A stretch of 59,764 nt of DNA from an uncultured Clostridia bacterium (GTDB lineage: Bacteria; Bacillota; Clostridia; UBA1381), in the NCBI GenBank assembly GCA_934486735.1, contig CAKSQL010000014.1, forward strand, positions 1 through 59,764. Reading direction: 5' to 3'. The notes below the pieces were generated by a model. That model searched no databases. It had not been told where the DNA came from and worked only from the letters and a program-made list of their open reading frames with translations. Below are positions 52,088 through 59,690 of this stretch, one piece after another (position 1 is the stretch's first letter; every line of letters begins with the position of its first letter). The position numbers and the translations under genes were made by a program.

Positions 52088-52166
52088 AATTTCTCTCCAT
52101 TCCGCCGCCCTGCATCGGCAAAATTGTAAATATTTCTTATCGGCAGGGATTCAATAAGATATCAAT
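52088..52166 (-). promoter_or_regulatory. Structured leader element upstream of rhaA
   Basis: Minus strand: TCTTAT (52159-52154) pairs with ATAAGA (52140-52135); the loop holds CCCTGC (52148-52143), complementary to GCAGGG (52113-52108); GCCG/CGGC and GGAATGGAG follow. Compared with murI, CCCTGT/ACAGGG becomes CCCTGC/GCAGGG, a compensatory T-A to C-G change. The predicted transcription start coincides with the upper end of the element. Confidence 0.55.
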
Positions 52167-52172
52167 AAGTAT

Positions 52173-52201
52173 AGTATATATTATTTTTGGATATTTTTCA
52201 A
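52173..52201 (-). promoter_or_regulatory. Promoter for rhaA
   Basis: Minus strand TTGAAA (52201-52196), 17 bases, TATACT (52178-52173). It starts transcription at about 52166. Confidence 0.55.
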
Positions 52202-52286
52202 GAGTTTTTTTGAATTTTTTTGATTTATTTATTTTTCGTTTGTTTGTTTTTGTATTTTTTTGAGTGAAATAAAAAATGAAAATGTA

Positions 52287-52315
52287 TTTACAAATCAAAA
52301 AAGTTATGATATGAT
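52287..52315 (+). promoter_or_regulatory. Promoter for the ydjGHI-like operon
   Basis: TTTACA (52287-52292), 17 bases, TATGAT (52310-52315). The 317-bp divergent gap between rhaA and this operon otherwise holds AT-rich sequence and the rhaA leader. Confidence 0.5.
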
Positions 52316-52404
52316 AGTAATACGAAATATATATATTGTGGAAAATGAGTAAAAAATGTTGTATTTTCACAATATGTGATTTGCTTATAAAGGGAGGCAG
52401 AAAA

Positions 52405-53484
52405 ATGGAAACGATTCAGAATTATAAATGTCCATGCTGCGGCGCGGCGCTTGTTTATAAGGACGACACGCTGCACTGTGATTCGTGCGGAAATGATTTT
52501 TCGGTTGATACGATGCAGCAGATTGACGATGTGCAGGGCGATGCCGGCGGACCGTCAAAATATGATTGGGGACATTACGAACCGAGAAGCTATGAGGACG
52601 ACGGCGAGGAAAAGCTTGCCGGCTACACATGCCCGTCCTGCGGTGCGGAAATTACAGGCGACGACACATTGGGCGCAACGGTATGTCCTTACTGCGGCGA
52701 TTCAACGATTGTAAAAAGCCAATTCGAGGGGGCATTAAGACCCGATTACATAATTCCTTTCAAGGTGGATAAAAAAGCGGCTATGACAGCTTTTGAAGCG
52801 GATTTTAAAAATGCGCCGTTTCTGCCGGACGCATTTAAAAACAGAAAAAAAATCGAGGAAATGGCAGGCGTGTATGTGCCTTTTTGGATGTTCGACTGCG
52901 ACTGCAATGCCGCAATTTGCTATAATGCCGAGAGAACCTCGCACTGGAGCGATTCGGACTATGACTATGTAAAGACGGATCATTTCAAGCTTTACCGCTC
53001 GGGCAGTGTCGGATTTGCAAATATCCCGGTTGACGGCTCAAAAAAAGCGGACGATGCTTATATGGAAGCGGTCGAACCCTTTAACTATGCCGACGCAATG
53101 GAATTTAACAGCGCATATCTCTCAGGATATTTGGCAGATAAATACGATGTCAGCGCTGAGGAAAGCATAGAAAGGGCAAATGAGCGAGTGAAAAATTCGA
53201 CCGAGGCGGTATTCAGAGACACCACAAGAGATTATCCGATTGTTGCCGCGGAATCGTCGAAAATCGATTTTTCGAACGGCAAAATCAGATATTCGTTCCT
53301 GCCGGTATGGATGCTGAACATTAAGTATATGGACAACACTTATAAATTTGCAATCAACGGGCAGACGGGAAAGGTTGTCGGCGAATATCCCGTTGACAAG
53401 GGCAAAAAATGGCGGTATTTCGCCAAAGTTGCAGGCATATCATATATAGCGGCGATAATTATAGCATGTATTTTGCTGAACTAA
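52405..53484 (+). CDS. Zinc-ribbon membrane protein (YdjG-like)
   Basis: 359 residues. Two zinc ribbons at the N-terminus: CPCCGAALVYKDDTLHCDSCG (in two halves, Cys10-13 and 24-27 region) and CPSCGAEITGDD...CPYCGD (about 78-103). The middle is a beta-rich domain of unknown role and the C-terminus has one membrane helix (about 340-357). ATG 52405 follows GGGAGG. Resembles B. subtilis YdjG, in the ydjFGHI operon linked to PspA-type membrane stress. First gene of three in the same order. Confidence 0.75.
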   Translation: METIQNYKCPCCGAALVYKDDTLHCDSCGNDFSVDTMQQIDDVQGDAGGPSKYDWGHYEPRSYEDDGEEKLAGYTCPSCGAEITGDDTLGATVCPYCGDSTIVKSQFEGALRPDYIIPFKVDKKAAMTAFEADFKNAPFLPDAFKNRKKIEEMAGVYVPFWMFDCDCNAAICYNAERTSHWSDSDYDYVKTDHFKLYRSGSVGFANIPVDGSKKADDAYMEAVEPFNYADAMEFNSAYLSGYLADKYDVSAEESIERANERVKNSTEAVFRDTTRDYPIVAAESSKIDFSNGKIRYSFLPVWMLNIKYMDNTYKFAINGQTGKVVGEYPVDKGKKWRYFAKVAGISYIAAIIIACILLN

Positions 53485-53498
53485 GGGGGGCGAATAGG

Positions 53499-54284
53499 GT
53501 GAAAAAATTTCTTGCAATTATAACAATTATTTTATGCATGAGCAATACGTTTGCAGCTTTTGCGGATTTTGAAAATGCGCCGATAACTGACAACGCGGGA
53601 TATCTGACCGAGGGTGAGTTTGCCGAGTTGTCGGATCAGCTGAATGAAATAAGAGAGACATACAATGTTGACGTGGCGGTTTTTACAGAGTATGAAATGT
53701 CCGGAGAAGATGCCGAAAGCACAGCCGACGATATATTTGACTATATGGGCTACGGAGCCGGCGATGGCGCGGACGGAATAATATTGTACATAGCAACCGA
53801 TCCGAGAGTGTATCATATGTCGACTCACGGCAGCGGCGAGGAGATATTCAATGATAACGGACTTGCATATATAGAATCACAATTTTTACCGTCGCTCAAG
53901 GAGGATGATTATTATTCCGCTGTCAGACAGTATGCGGACTCGGCGGAACGTCTCTTGATAATGGCGGAGCAGGGCGAGCCGTATAATGAAGCTCAGCACA
54001 GCGACACATATGTATTATGCGTAATAGCCGGAGCGTTTTTTCTTCCGCTTCTGCTTGCATATATAATGATGAAACAAAAGCTTGCCAAGATGAAAACGGC
54101 AGTCAAAAGGGATTACGCCGGAAATTATATGAAACAGGGCAGCTTCAAGCTCGATTCATCGAGGGATATTTTCCTCTACAGCACCGTTACCAAGACTGAA
54201 AAACCAAAAGAAAGCTCGGACAGCGGCGGAGGTCACACCTCGTCCTCGGGCGAGCATCATGGCGGACGCGGCGGCAGTTATTAA
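53499..54284 (+). CDS. TPM-domain membrane protein (YgcG/YdjH-like)
   Basis: 261 residues. Signal peptide 1-22 (ends FAAFADF), a TPM domain (about 25-160: DNAGYLTEGEFAELSDQLNEIRE, VDVAVFTEYEM, DGADGIILYIA), one membrane helix (about 178-195) and a Gly/Ser/His-rich cytoplasmic tail (GGGHTSSSGEHHGGRGGSY). Members are thought to act at the membrane during stress or photosystem repair; here function is unknown. GTG 53499 follows GGGGGG by 8 nt. Middle gene of the trio, 14 bp after the zinc-ribbon gene. Confidence 0.78.
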   Translation: MKKFLAIITIILCMSNTFAAFADFENAPITDNAGYLTEGEFAELSDQLNEIRETYNVDVAVFTEYEMSGEDAESTADDIFDYMGYGAGDGADGIILYIATDPRVYHMSTHGSGEEIFNDNGLAYIESQFLPSLKEDDYYSAVRQYADSAERLLIMAEQGEPYNEAQHSDTYVLCVIAGAFFLPLLLAYIMMKQKLAKMKTAVKRDYAGNYMKQGSFKLDSSRDIFLYSTVTKTEKPKESSDSGGGHTSSSGEHHGGRGGSY

Positions 54285-54316
54285 AGCAAATAAAAATCGA
54301 AGGGAGAAATTAAATT

Positions 54317-55624
54317 ATGGGATTGATAAAAGCAGGAGTCGGAGCGGTTGGCGGAGTGCTTGCCGACCAATGGAGAGAGTTTTTCTATTGCGAAAGCCTT
54401 GACGCGGATACGCTGGTGGCAAAAGGAGAAAAGAGAGTCGGCAAAAGAAGTTCGAATAAGCATGGCGAGGATAATATAATTTCAAACGGCTCAATTATCT
54501 CGGTCAACGAGGGTCAGAGCATGATTATAGTAGAGTCGGGCAAAATTGTTGAATTTTGCGCAGAGCCGGGCGAGTTTGTGTATGACACATCGACTGAGCC
54601 GAGCATTTTTTGCGGAAATCTTGGCGAGAGCATAAAAAGAAGCTTTGCTGCTGTCGGAAAGCGTTTTTCGTTCGGCGGTGATACAGGCAAGGACCAAAGA
54701 GTGTATTACTTCAACACAAAGGAAATTACCGGGAATAAATTCGGGACATCATCGCCCGTACCGTTCCGCGTGACTATAGACGAATCGCAGAACTACAAGC
54801 TCTCTGTGGATTTGAGATGTAACGGAGTTTATTCCTATAAAATCTCCGACCCGATTTTGTTCTATACAAATGTGAGCGGAAATGTGGAATATACATATGA
54901 CCGCTCCGAGCTTGACGATATGCTGAAAAGCGAATTGCTTGACGCTCTTCAGCCTGCATTTGCACAGATTTCGGCAATGAGAATCATGTACTCAGAGATT
55001 CCCGCGCATACCAAAGAGGTAACAAAGGCTCTTTCCGAGGAACTGAAAGCAGAATGGAACGAAAAGCGCGGAATAGAGCTTTTCTCGGTGAGCATCAACG
55101 GAGTTTCGATTCCGGACGACCAAAGAAAGAAAATCACCGAGTGGGAAGAAAATGTAATGACTACCAATCCGAATATCGCTGCGGCACGCTTGGTCGGCGG
55201 TCAGACCGACGCGATGAGATCGGCGGCGGCAAATCCGAACGGTGCGGTAGGCGGCTTTATCGGAATGGGTATGGCGCAAAACGTCGGCGGAGCAAATGCA
55301 GCAAATCTTTTTGCAGCGGGACAGCAGCAAGCTCCGCAGCAGCCGGCGTCAGCAGCAGGATGGAGCTGTGAGTGCGGTCAAAGCGGAAATACAGGCAAAT
55401 TCTGCACCAACTGCGGAAAGCCGAAGCCGACGGAGGACGGCTGGACCTGTTCCTGCGGAACGTTGAATAAGGGTAAGTTCTGCCAAAACTGCGGCAGCCC
55501 CAAACCGGCAGGCGCACCGCTTTATAAATGCGATAAGTGCGGCTGGGAGCCGGAAGACCCGAAAAATCCGCCCAAGTTCTGCCCGGAATGCGGCGATGTA
55601 TTCGATGAGAATGACAGACAATAG
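54317..55624 (+). CDS. SPFH-domain protein with C-terminal zinc ribbons (YdjI-like)
   Basis: 435 residues. An SPFH/band-7-like domain at about 20-290 (FFYCESLDADTLVAKGEKR, SIISVNEGQSMIIVESGKI, WNEKRGIELFSVSINGVSIPDD) and a linker, then three zinc-ribbon motifs in the last 90 residues (CECG..CTNCG, CSCG..CQNCG, CDKCG..CPECG). Starts soon after the TPM gene. SPFH proteins assemble into membrane-associated rings and localise partners. In B. subtilis YdjI acts with YdjG, YdjH and a PspA paralogue, YdjF; no PspA gene is in this operon. Confidence 0.82.
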   Translation: MGLIKAGVGAVGGVLADQWREFFYCESLDADTLVAKGEKRVGKRSSNKHGEDNIISNGSIISVNEGQSMIIVESGKIVEFCAEPGEFVYDTSTEPSIFCGNLGESIKRSFAAVGKRFSFGGDTGKDQRVYYFNTKEITGNKFGTSSPVPFRVTIDESQNYKLSVDLRCNGVYSYKISDPILFYTNVSGNVEYTYDRSELDDMLKSELLDALQPAFAQISAMRIMYSEIPAHTKEVTKALSEELKAEWNEKRGIELFSVSINGVSIPDDQRKKITEWEENVMTTNPNIAAARLVGGQTDAMRSAAANPNGAVGGFIGMGMAQNVGGANAANLFAAGQQQAPQQPASAAGWSCECGQSGNTGKFCTNCGKPKPTEDGWTCSCGTLNKGKFCQNCGSPKPAGAPLYKCDKCGWEPEDPKNPPKFCPECGDVFDENDRQ

Positions 55625-55678
55625 ATAACTAATGATTAGCCGAAGAAAAGTAATCCCTAAACTAAACGAGTCATAACC

Positions 55679-55742
55679 GAACTGACCCCCAAAAGTCAGA
55701 CCAAAAATCAGACAATTGAGGGTCAGTTCAATTTTGTCTTTT
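55679..55742 (+). terminator. Terminator after the ydjGHI-like operon
   Basis: GAACTGACCC (55679-55688) pairs with GGGTCAGTTC (55720-55729), then a T-rich run. The loop is long (31 nt). The convergent mecA gene ends close by. Confidence 0.65.
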
Positions 55743-56314
55743 TATCTTTCGCAATCCGCCATAAACTCCGCCATCTCAAAAAGCTCATCTCCCGAGGCGA
55801 TATGTACTCCGCGCTCTCTTATATGCGCCGCCGCGACGGCGTTTCCTCTCACAACGCGCGCATATTCCGAAATCTTTTTGTCCGGCACATTTTTCAAAAT
55901 CAGATAAAACACTTCATCTATTTTGCAAAGCTCGGAGTCGGTATTTATAACATTTCCGCACTCTTCGAACATCCTGCTCAAATCACCAAAGCTATCAAAT
56001 GCACATATACTGCACACCTCTTTCGGCTCTTTCTTTATCGCCTTTACATGCCTTATCTTCTTCGTGCACGGCTTTTCCGCCTTCGAAATCATAAGCACAA
56101 GTCCCTGTTCAAACGGCATCGCCTCAACAAGCACCTGACCGTCATAGGGATCAAAATTTGTTTCCGACTGAACCCTTTTCATTATCTCACACAAAAATAT
56201 ATGCAGCTCGGGCGTATCATTCTTTATTTTGCTCTTTGTCAAATTGAACATCTGCAAGTCTTCCGAATACAAGGTTATCTTTATTTTGTTCGCTTCTATT
56301 TTCTCTATCCTCAT
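55742..56314 (-). CDS. mecA: MecA-type adaptor protein
   Basis: 190 residues. N-terminal substrate domain (MRIEKIEANKIKITLYSEDL), a short acidic-basic linker, and the C-terminal ClpC-binding domain (FDSFGDLSRMFEECG, FYLILKN, ISEYA region). MecA/NegB adaptors hand proteins such as ComK or Spo0A to ClpC-ClpP. ATG 56314 follows AAAGGG by 8 nt. Its promoter is at 56338-56366. ClpC is not in the window. Confidence 0.85.
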   Translation of the reverse strand: MRIEKIEANKIKITLYSEDLQMFNLTKSKIKNDTPELHIFLCEIMKRVQSETNFDPYDGQVLVEAMPFEQGLVLMISKAEKPCTKKIRHVKAIKKEPKEVCSICAFDSFGDLSRMFEECGNVINTDSELCKIDEVFYLILKNVPDKKISEYARVVRGNAVAAAHIRERGVHIASGDELFEMAEFMADCER

Positions 56315-56337
56315 ACTCCTCACCCTTTCTTATATCT

Positions 56338-56366
56338 ATTATACTATAAACTCATGCATTTGGGAA
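56338..56366 (-). promoter_or_regulatory. Promoter for mecA
   Basis: Minus strand TTCCCA (56366-56361), 17 bases, TATAAT (56343-56338). Confidence 0.5.
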
Positions 56367-56509
56367 TAGTTTTTTGAAAATTCCTGCAATTGCCTTTATT
56401 TTAACCGAAGAAAAGTAATCCGAACCCACCTAAAAAGGCATAATTTCGACATATTTCGGCTTGTCGTCTTTGAAAAGCGCCGGCTTTTCAGCATCCTCCG
56501 CACCAAAGT

Positions 56510-56950
56510 CTACTCAAAATCGGAGTTCGGATTACTTTTTTTAGCTAAGCTGTTCAGGTATCCCTCAAGAATAAGGCATGCCGCAACGGTGTCCAGCACT
56601 TTTTTTCTCTTTTTCCCAAATGTTGCGGTATCGTTTAATATATTCGCCGCACCGACCGTCGAGAGTCTTTCGTCCCAAAAAATAATCTCACCGTCAAAAA
56701 CCTTTTTAAAGCTTTCGGCAAATTCACGTGTTGCGTCCACGCGAAAGCCCTCGCTGCCGTCCATATTTTTCGGCAGACCTATGACCGCTTTTTCCGGCTT
56801 ATATTCGTCTATTATCTCTTTAAGCTCCGCAAGAGTTTTTTCCTCGCCGCAGTTTTTTACGGTACGCACTCCCTGCGCTGTCCATCCCATAATATCACTC
56901 ATGGCGACTCCGATTCTGCTGTCGCCGTAATCTATTCCCATTATACGCAT
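56510..56950 (-). CDS. ruvX: YqgF/RuvX-family putative Holliday junction resolvase or pre-16S rRNA nuclease
   Basis: 146 residues with the RNase H-like fold: MGIDYGDSRIGVAMSD at the N-terminus, VIGLPKNMDGSEG, and ERLSTVGAANILN with catalytic acidic positions. The E. coli homologue trims 16S rRNA. ATG 56950 follows the GGAACGGAG leader by 8 nt. The last residues (KKSNPNSDFE) are encoded by an inverted copy of the CCGAAG-type repeat. Confidence 0.9.
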   Translation of the reverse strand: MRIMGIDYGDSRIGVAMSDIMGWTAQGVRTVKNCGEEKTLAELKEIIDEYKPEKAVIGLPKNMDGSEGFRVDATREFAESFKKVFDGEIIFWDERLSTVGAANILNDTATFGKKRKKVLDTVAACLILEGYLNSLAKKSNPNSDFE

Positions 56951-57009
56951 ATCTTCTACTCCGTTCCGCCGCTTTTTTACAGTGGCAGCTATACTAAAAT
57001 TTATTCCTT
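56951..57009 (-). promoter_or_regulatory. Leader element upstream of ruvX (diverged)
   Basis: Minus strand GCTGC...GCGGC can pair around CACTGTAAAAAA, then CGGCGGAACGGAG resembles the 3' end of the murI and rhaA leaders with a single T to C change. The CTTATC/CCCTGY part is missing. Leader length is about 59 nt from the promoter. Confidence 0.35.
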
Positions 57010-57015
57010 TATTCT

Positions 57016-57044
57016 ATTATACATTGAATTAAACAAAAAAGCAA
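57016..57044 (-). promoter_or_regulatory. Promoter for ruvX
   Basis: Minus strand TTGCTT (57044-57039), 17 bases, TATAAT (57021-57016). Confidence 0.55.
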
Positions 57045-57098
57045 TTATTATTTTTGACAATTTCAGTATATATTCGGCAAAAAATTTGTGGAGAACCC

Positions 57099-57127
57099 TT
57101 GAAAAAAATTAAAAAAAGTATTATAAT
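57099..57127 (+). promoter_or_regulatory. Promoter for pta-ackA
   Basis: TTGAAA (57099-57104), 17 bases, TATAAT (57122-57127). The leader (about 57134-57241) has an 8-bp hairpin TTATCCGC/GCGGATAA (57188-57205) and an open frame from ATG 57132 ending in ATGA overlap with pta. Confidence 0.65.
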
Positions 57128-57241
57128 AGTAATGTTGGAATATAATATGGGGGATTTTTTGTCCTGCCCGGATTCCATTGTGACGCATTATCCGCCTGCG
57201 GATAAGCTGTGTTTGTCTAAAAAATCGCAGGCAGAAAGGCT

Positions 57242-58255
57242 ATGAAAATTAATATGAGCGCATTTATCGACAAACTTAAAGAACGTGCAAAAAAAGACAT
57301 TAAAACCATTGTTTTGGCAGAGGGTGAGGACATTCGTACACTCGAAGCCGCTCAGACAGTTTTAAAAGAAAGCTATGCAAAAATCATAATTCTCGGCAAC
57401 GAGGGCAAGATAGCTCAAATGGCTGAGGAAAAGGGACTTGATTTATCGGGCGCAAAAATCATTGACCCCGAAACAAGCGATAAGACAGCAGAATATGCCG
57501 ACAAATTCTACGAAATGAGAAAGGCAAAGGGTATGACCCCGGAAAAGGCTGCCGAGACACTTAAAAACACGCTTTATTACGGCGTTATGATGGTAAACGA
57601 AGGCGAAGCCGACGGTATGGTTGCCGGAGCATGCAACTCCTCGGCAAACGTTATCCGTCCGTCACTCCAGATACTCAAGACAAAGCCGGGCACAAAGCTC
57701 GTATCCGCATTCTTTGTAATTGTTGTTCCCGACTGCGAATACGGCGAGAACGGAACATTTATCTTCGCGGACAGCGGTCTTAACGAGAACCCGGACGCAG
57801 ACGCAGTTTCAGAAATTGCTATTTCGTCGGCAGCTTCCTTTAAGCAGCTGGTAGGCGCAGAGCCTAAGCTTGCAATGCTGTCATATTCTACATACGGAAG
57901 TGCAAAGAATCCTTTGGTTGACAAAATGCAGGAGGCAACACGTCTTGCAAAAGAAAAAGCTCCCGAGTTAAAGCTCGACGGCGAGCTTCAGTTCGACGCA
58001 GCCGTTGTTCCGTCGGTAGCCGCTTCAAAGGCTCCCGGCTCATCCACAGCAGGTCAGGCAAATGTGCTTGTATTCCCGGATTTGAACGCCGGAAATATCG
58101 GATACAAAATCGCTCAGAGACTTGCAAAGGCAGAAGCTTACGGTCCTGTTCTCCAAGGCGTTAAAAAACCTGTAAACGACTTGTCGCGCGGCTGCTGCGC
58201 AGACGACATCGCAGGCGTTGTTGCAATCACTTGCGTTCAGGCACAGGAAAACTAA
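57242..58255 (+). CDS. pta: Phosphate acetyltransferase
   Basis: 337 residues. Converts acetyl-CoA and phosphate to acetyl phosphate. FIDKLKERAKKD is the family's usual start; GMVAGACNSSANVIRPSLQ, SYSTYGSAKNP and VFPDLNAGNIGYK are conserved. The start is uncertain: ATG 57242 overlaps an upstream short frame by ATGA but is only 2 nt from AAAGG, while ATG 57254 is 14 nt away and fits the family length better. With ackA, 26 bp downstream, it makes acetate and ATP. Confidence 0.93.
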   Translation: MKINMSAFIDKLKERAKKDIKTIVLAEGEDIRTLEAAQTVLKESYAKIIILGNEGKIAQMAEEKGLDLSGAKIIDPETSDKTAEYADKFYEMRKAKGMTPEKAAETLKNTLYYGVMMVNEGEADGMVAGACNSSANVIRPSLQILKTKPGTKLVSAFFVIVVPDCEYGENGTFIFADSGLNENPDADAVSEIAISSAASFKQLVGAEPKLAMLSYSTYGSAKNPLVDKMQEATRLAKEKAPELKLDGELQFDAAVVPSVAASKAPGSSTAGQANVLVFPDLNAGNIGYKIAQRLAKAEAYGPVLQGVKKPVNDLSRGCCADDIAGVVAITCVQAQEN

Positions 58256-58281
58256 GAAAGCTACTGAAAGGAATGGAATAA

Positions 58282-59478
58282 ATGAAAGTTTTGGTTATCA
58301 ATGCCGGAAGTTCATCGCTCAAATATCAGCTTATCGATATGGACAGCATGAATGTCATGGCAAAAGGCTTATGCGAGAGAATCGGAATCGACGGTTCAAA
58401 TCTCCAGCATAAAAATCTTGTAAAGGGAATTTCGGAAAAGGTTGAGAGCAAAATGGAAAGCCATGCCGATGCAATACGCATGGTACTCGATGCACTTACC
58501 GATTCAGAATACGGCGTTATTTCGTCAATGAGCGAAATCGGCGCTGTTGGTCACAGAGTCGTTCATGGAAGTGAATACTTCGCAGATTCGTGCGTGATTG
58601 ACGGCAAAGTCATGGAGGCACTTAAGAGATGTATTCCTGTTGCTCCGCTGCACAATCCGCCCAACATCACAGGTATCGAAGCATGCGAAAAAATCATGCC
58701 GGGCGTACCCCAGGTCGCTGTATTCGACACAGCTTTCCACCAGACAATGCCCGCAAAAGCATTTATGTACGCTCTGCCTTACGAATACTACGAAAAGTAT
58801 AAAATCAGAAAGTTTGGTTTCCATGGCACAAGCCACAAGTATGTTTCGGGCGAGACTGCAAAGATGCTTAACAAGCCTATCGAGGATTTGAAGATAATTA
58901 CATGTCACCTCGGCAACGGTTCATCGGTAACAGCCGTTGACGGCGGCAAATGCGTGGATACATCCATGGGCTTCACTCCGCTTGACGGCGTTGTTATGGG
59001 TACAAGAACAGGTTCTATGGATCCGGCTGTCGTTACTTTCCTTATGGAAAATGAAAAAATGTCGGCAAAAGAAGTTGACAATCTGATGAATAAAAAGTCG
59101 GGAGTTTTCGGAGTCTCCGGCATAAGCAGCGACTTCCGCGACCTGTCGGCAGCCGCTGACGAGGGCAATGAGCGCGCAAAGCTTGCTCTTGATATGTTCA
59201 TCTACAGCGTTACAAAGCTTATCGGTGCATATGCAGCTGCAATGGGCGGAGTTGACGCGGTTGTATTCACAGCCGGAATAGGCGAAAATGACGCCGCAAT
59301 CCGTGAAAAGGTTGTTGAAAATCTCGGCTTCATGGGAATCAAGATAGACCATGAAAAGAATAAAATCCGCGGCGAAAAGGCTGATGTGACAGGTGAGGGT
59401 GCAACGGTTAAAACACTGGTTATCCCCACTAACGAAGAGCTTATGATTGCACTCGATACACAGCGTCTTGCAAAATAA
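58282..59478 (+). CDS. ackA: Acetate kinase
   Basis: 398 residues. MKVLVINAGSSSLKYQL with the phosphate-binding start of ASKHA kinases, HRVVHGSEYF, FDTAFHQTMP, FGFHGTSHKYV and HLGNGSS are all present. Makes ATP from acetyl phosphate. ATG 58282 follows AAAGGAATGG. Second gene of the pta-ackA operon; the codon use is biased toward highly expressed genes. Confidence 0.95.
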   Translation: MKVLVINAGSSSLKYQLIDMDSMNVMAKGLCERIGIDGSNLQHKNLVKGISEKVESKMESHADAIRMVLDALTDSEYGVISSMSEIGAVGHRVVHGSEYFADSCVIDGKVMEALKRCIPVAPLHNPPNITGIEACEKIMPGVPQVAVFDTAFHQTMPAKAFMYALPYEYYEKYKIRKFGFHGTSHKYVSGETAKMLNKPIEDLKIITCHLGNGSSVTAVDGGKCVDTSMGFTPLDGVVMGTRTGSMDPAVVTFLMENEKMSAKEVDNLMNKKSGVFGVSGISSDFRDLSAAADEGNERAKLALDMFIYSVTKLIGAYAAAMGGVDAVVFTAGIGENDAAIREKVVENLGFMGIKIDHEKNKIRGEKADVTGEGATVKTLVIPTNEELMIALDTQRLAK

Positions 59479-59511
59479 TTAAATATTTAAGGGGCTGAAA
59501 AAGGCCCGAGC

Positions 59512-59612
59512 ACAAAAAGGCATGTATTATTTGAATATCGGAATTATATAACAGACTAAGGTTTTATACCCGAATCACAAAAATTCCGGTTTTCTTATAA
59601 GATGCCTTTTTT
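59512..59612 (+). terminator. Long nested inverted-repeat terminator or small RNA after ackA
   Basis: AAAAAGGCAT (59512) pairs with ATGCCTTTTT (59603 region), and inside it CGGAATT pairs with AATTCCG, with a GGT/ACC tip. The about 100-nt structure ends in a seven-T run. Larger than a normal terminator; a small RNA is possible. Confidence 0.5.
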
Positions 59613-59690
59613 TGTTACGCACTCATCAAACCGTTCGGAGTACGCACACACGCCATAGGATTCGTTTCGGGAGTTCCGAAAATTTTTTTG

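Larger units (their letters stand above)
55640..56539. repeat. Recurrent CCGAAGAAAAGTAATCC motif around mecA and ruvX
   Basis: The 17-base CCGAAGAAAAGTAATCC occurs at 55640-55656 and 56405-56421. Its core AAAAGTAATCCGAAC (56411-56425) has an exact inverted copy at 56525-56539, inside the last codons of ruvX. A shorter CCGAAGAAAAG lies at 16331. The inverted pair encloses about 100 bases and could fold the ruvX 3' end. Confidence 0.6.
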
